Below, piece by piece: positions 63,103 through 64,000 of a stretch of 64,000 nt of DNA (the stretch's first letter is position 1; each line of letters begins with the position of its first letter). The stretch covers positions 199,906-263,905 of the forward strand of contig NZ_BMLH01000005.1 of NCBI RefSeq assembly GCF_014645135.1, written 5' to 3'. The stretch comes from Rheinheimera tangshanensis (lineage in GTDB: Bacteria; Pseudomonadota; Gammaproteobacteria; Enterobacterales; Alteromonadaceae). Below the pieces are notes generated by a model. The model was not told the DNA's origin. It saw nothing but the letters and a program-made list of their open reading frames with translations, and did no database searches. Made by a program: the position numbers and the translations under genes.

Positions 63103-64000
63103 ATGAAAGCGCAAAGCACCGAAATTCGCAGCGTCAAGCTCGAACTGTTAAGAGCAGGCCCTACTCACAACCAGTTATTGTCGCCTTTAACCAACTATAT
63201 TGCACTTTGTGGTTCAGACGGCCCGGTCACCATCAACATCCCTTATGAACACCGCCAGTTGCTGATGCGGTTAAAGCGATTGAAGTACCCTCTGGATAAA
63301 GACCCAGCCACCGACGATCAGCGCCAGGCTGAGCTTCGGGATATAGGCGAAAGTCTGGGACGTATTTTTGCACAAGTACCGGCATTGATTTCCGAACTGG
63401 GCGCGGCTGCGGCAGACAAAAGTAGTCTGGTGCATTTAAGTTTATCGATGTCGGCTTTTGAGCTGGGTTTATTGCCTTTTGAAGCGGCCATAGCAGCAGA
63501 TGGTTTCCCTGGTACTGGTGCCCCGCTGTTTTTGCAAATGCGCACACCGGTATCTGTCACCCGCGAAGTACGCCGTGGTCGTCCTTTGCCGATGAACTGG
63601 GCCAGAACCCCAAAAATTCTGTTTGCTTTTGCAGCACCAGCCGGCAGTTATGTGCCATCCCAATCCCATTTACAAGCGCTGCGTGAGGCGATAGAACCCT
63701 GGGTCAAATTAAAAGACAGCCCGGAACAGCGCATCAGTGAAGTGAAAAAGCTGCTGACGGTCTTACCACAAGCGACGCTTGAGCAATTACGCGCACTTTG
63801 TGCCACGCAAGAGTTTACTCATGTGCATATTCTGGCGCATGGCGCGCCTTATCAGGAATCCGGTGATGAGCATTATGGTGTCGCTTTGTGCAGCGAGGCA
63901 GGCCCTGATCAAATTGACGTGGTCGACGGAGAACGACTGGCAGTCGCACTGACTGCGAATGATGCTTTAGGCACCACGCACTGCCGCCCTACTGTAGTTA
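63103..64000 (+). CDS. CHAT-domain (caspase-like) protein, cut by the window edge
   Basis: At least 299 residues are present and the 3' end lies outside the window. The N-terminal half is helical. The visible C-terminal part shows the CHAT catalytic region: THVHILAHGAPYQESGDEHYGVALC with the catalytic His near residue 246, then DVVDGERLAVAL. The catalytic Cys would be expected just after the edge. CHAT domains are caspase-like proteases, often found in immune and cell-death systems. GAGAGG precedes the ATG, and the gene starts two bases after the metallophosphoesterase stop. Confidence 0.75.
   Translation, partial: MKAQSTEIRSVKLELLRAGPTHNQLLSPLTNYIALCGSDGPVTINIPYEHRQLLMRLKRLKYPLDKDPATDDQRQAELRDIGESLGRIFAQVPALISELGAAAADKSSLVHLSLSMSAFELGLLPFEAAIAADGFPGTGAPLFLQMRTPVSVTREVRRGRPLPMNWARTPKILFAFAAPAGSYVPSQSHLQALREAIEPWVKLKDSPEQRISEVKKLLTVLPQATLEQLRALCATQEFTHVHILAHGAPYQESGDEHYGVALCSEAGPDQIDVVDGERLAVALTANDALGTTHCRPTVV

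Noticed and set aside
1-64000. Prophage, insertion sequence or integron in the window.
   Set aside because: No transposase, integrase, capsid or tail gene is readable; only palindromic repeats hint at mobile DNA.

Overview
The window looks like chromosomal DNA of a motile Gram-negative gammaproteobacterium of the Alteromonadales type. A Rheinheimera-like relative is my best guess. Reasons: the polar-flagellum gene order flgM-flgN-flgA / cheV-cheR-flgBCDE-flgFGHIJKL-flagellin, the H-ring and outer-membrane accessory proteins FlgT, FlgP and FlgO known from Vibrio and its relatives, MutH and RppH-PtsP-Lgt-ThyA in a gammaproteobacterial arrangement, and moderate GC. This is inferred from gene content, not from a database search.

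Bases 1-22100 form a flagellar island. Reading leftward from about 16 kb: cheV, cheR, flgB-C-D-E, a small inserted secreted-protein gene, flgF-G-H-I-J, flgK-L, a glycosyltransferase that may modify flagellin, and a flagellin gene. A second flagellin gene probably starts just off the left edge. Reading rightward from 16.1 kb: flgA, flgM, flgN; then flgP and flgT diverge. A tRNA-Arg(CCU) follows, then three tandem FlgO-family lipoprotein genes. I found six sigma-54 type promoters (GG-N10-GC) before flgA, flgB, flgF, flgP, flgT and the flgO operon. FliA/sigma-28 type promoters precede flgM, the flagellin and the off-edge flagellin, so the flagellar hierarchy can be read from the DNA.

Bases 22100-28700 hold housekeeping genes: thyA, lgt, ptsP and rppH leftward, and mutH rightward. 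The rppH-mutH spacer has a cluster of DnaA-box matches. Bases 28700-45100 are a mosaic of short units: dbpA, a thioesterase, a desaturase with its ferredoxin-type reductase, a decayed VOC gene, lipoprotein and GNAT genes, tpx, a cupredoxin-like protein diverging from a porin-like protein, an exporter, a secreted ATP-dependent DNA ligase, DUF3422, upp, an MtfA-type peptidase, a SlyD-type isomerase and several solute-binding proteins without transporters.

Bases 45100-56000 hold a large PBP1-like peptidoglycan synthase with an unusual insertion. They also hold a three-gene set (PstS-like protein, beta-barrel protein, GGDEF-EAL protein), a secreted DJ-1/PfpI protein diverging from a LysR regulator, a lipocalin and two small stress-type membrane proteins. 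Two related long palindromes lie at 28.6 and 48.3 kb.

Bases 56154-64000 are the most interesting part. This is a tight one-direction run of six genes: an alpha/beta hydrolase with a cysteine at the nucleophile position, an acetoacetate-decarboxylase-fold protein, a patatin-like phospholipase, a GMC oxidoreductase, a metallophosphoesterase and a CHAT-type (caspase-like) protein cut by the window edge. I do not recognise this combination as a described pathway. It could be a lipid-modifying pathway coupled to a protease, or a defence or cell-death module.
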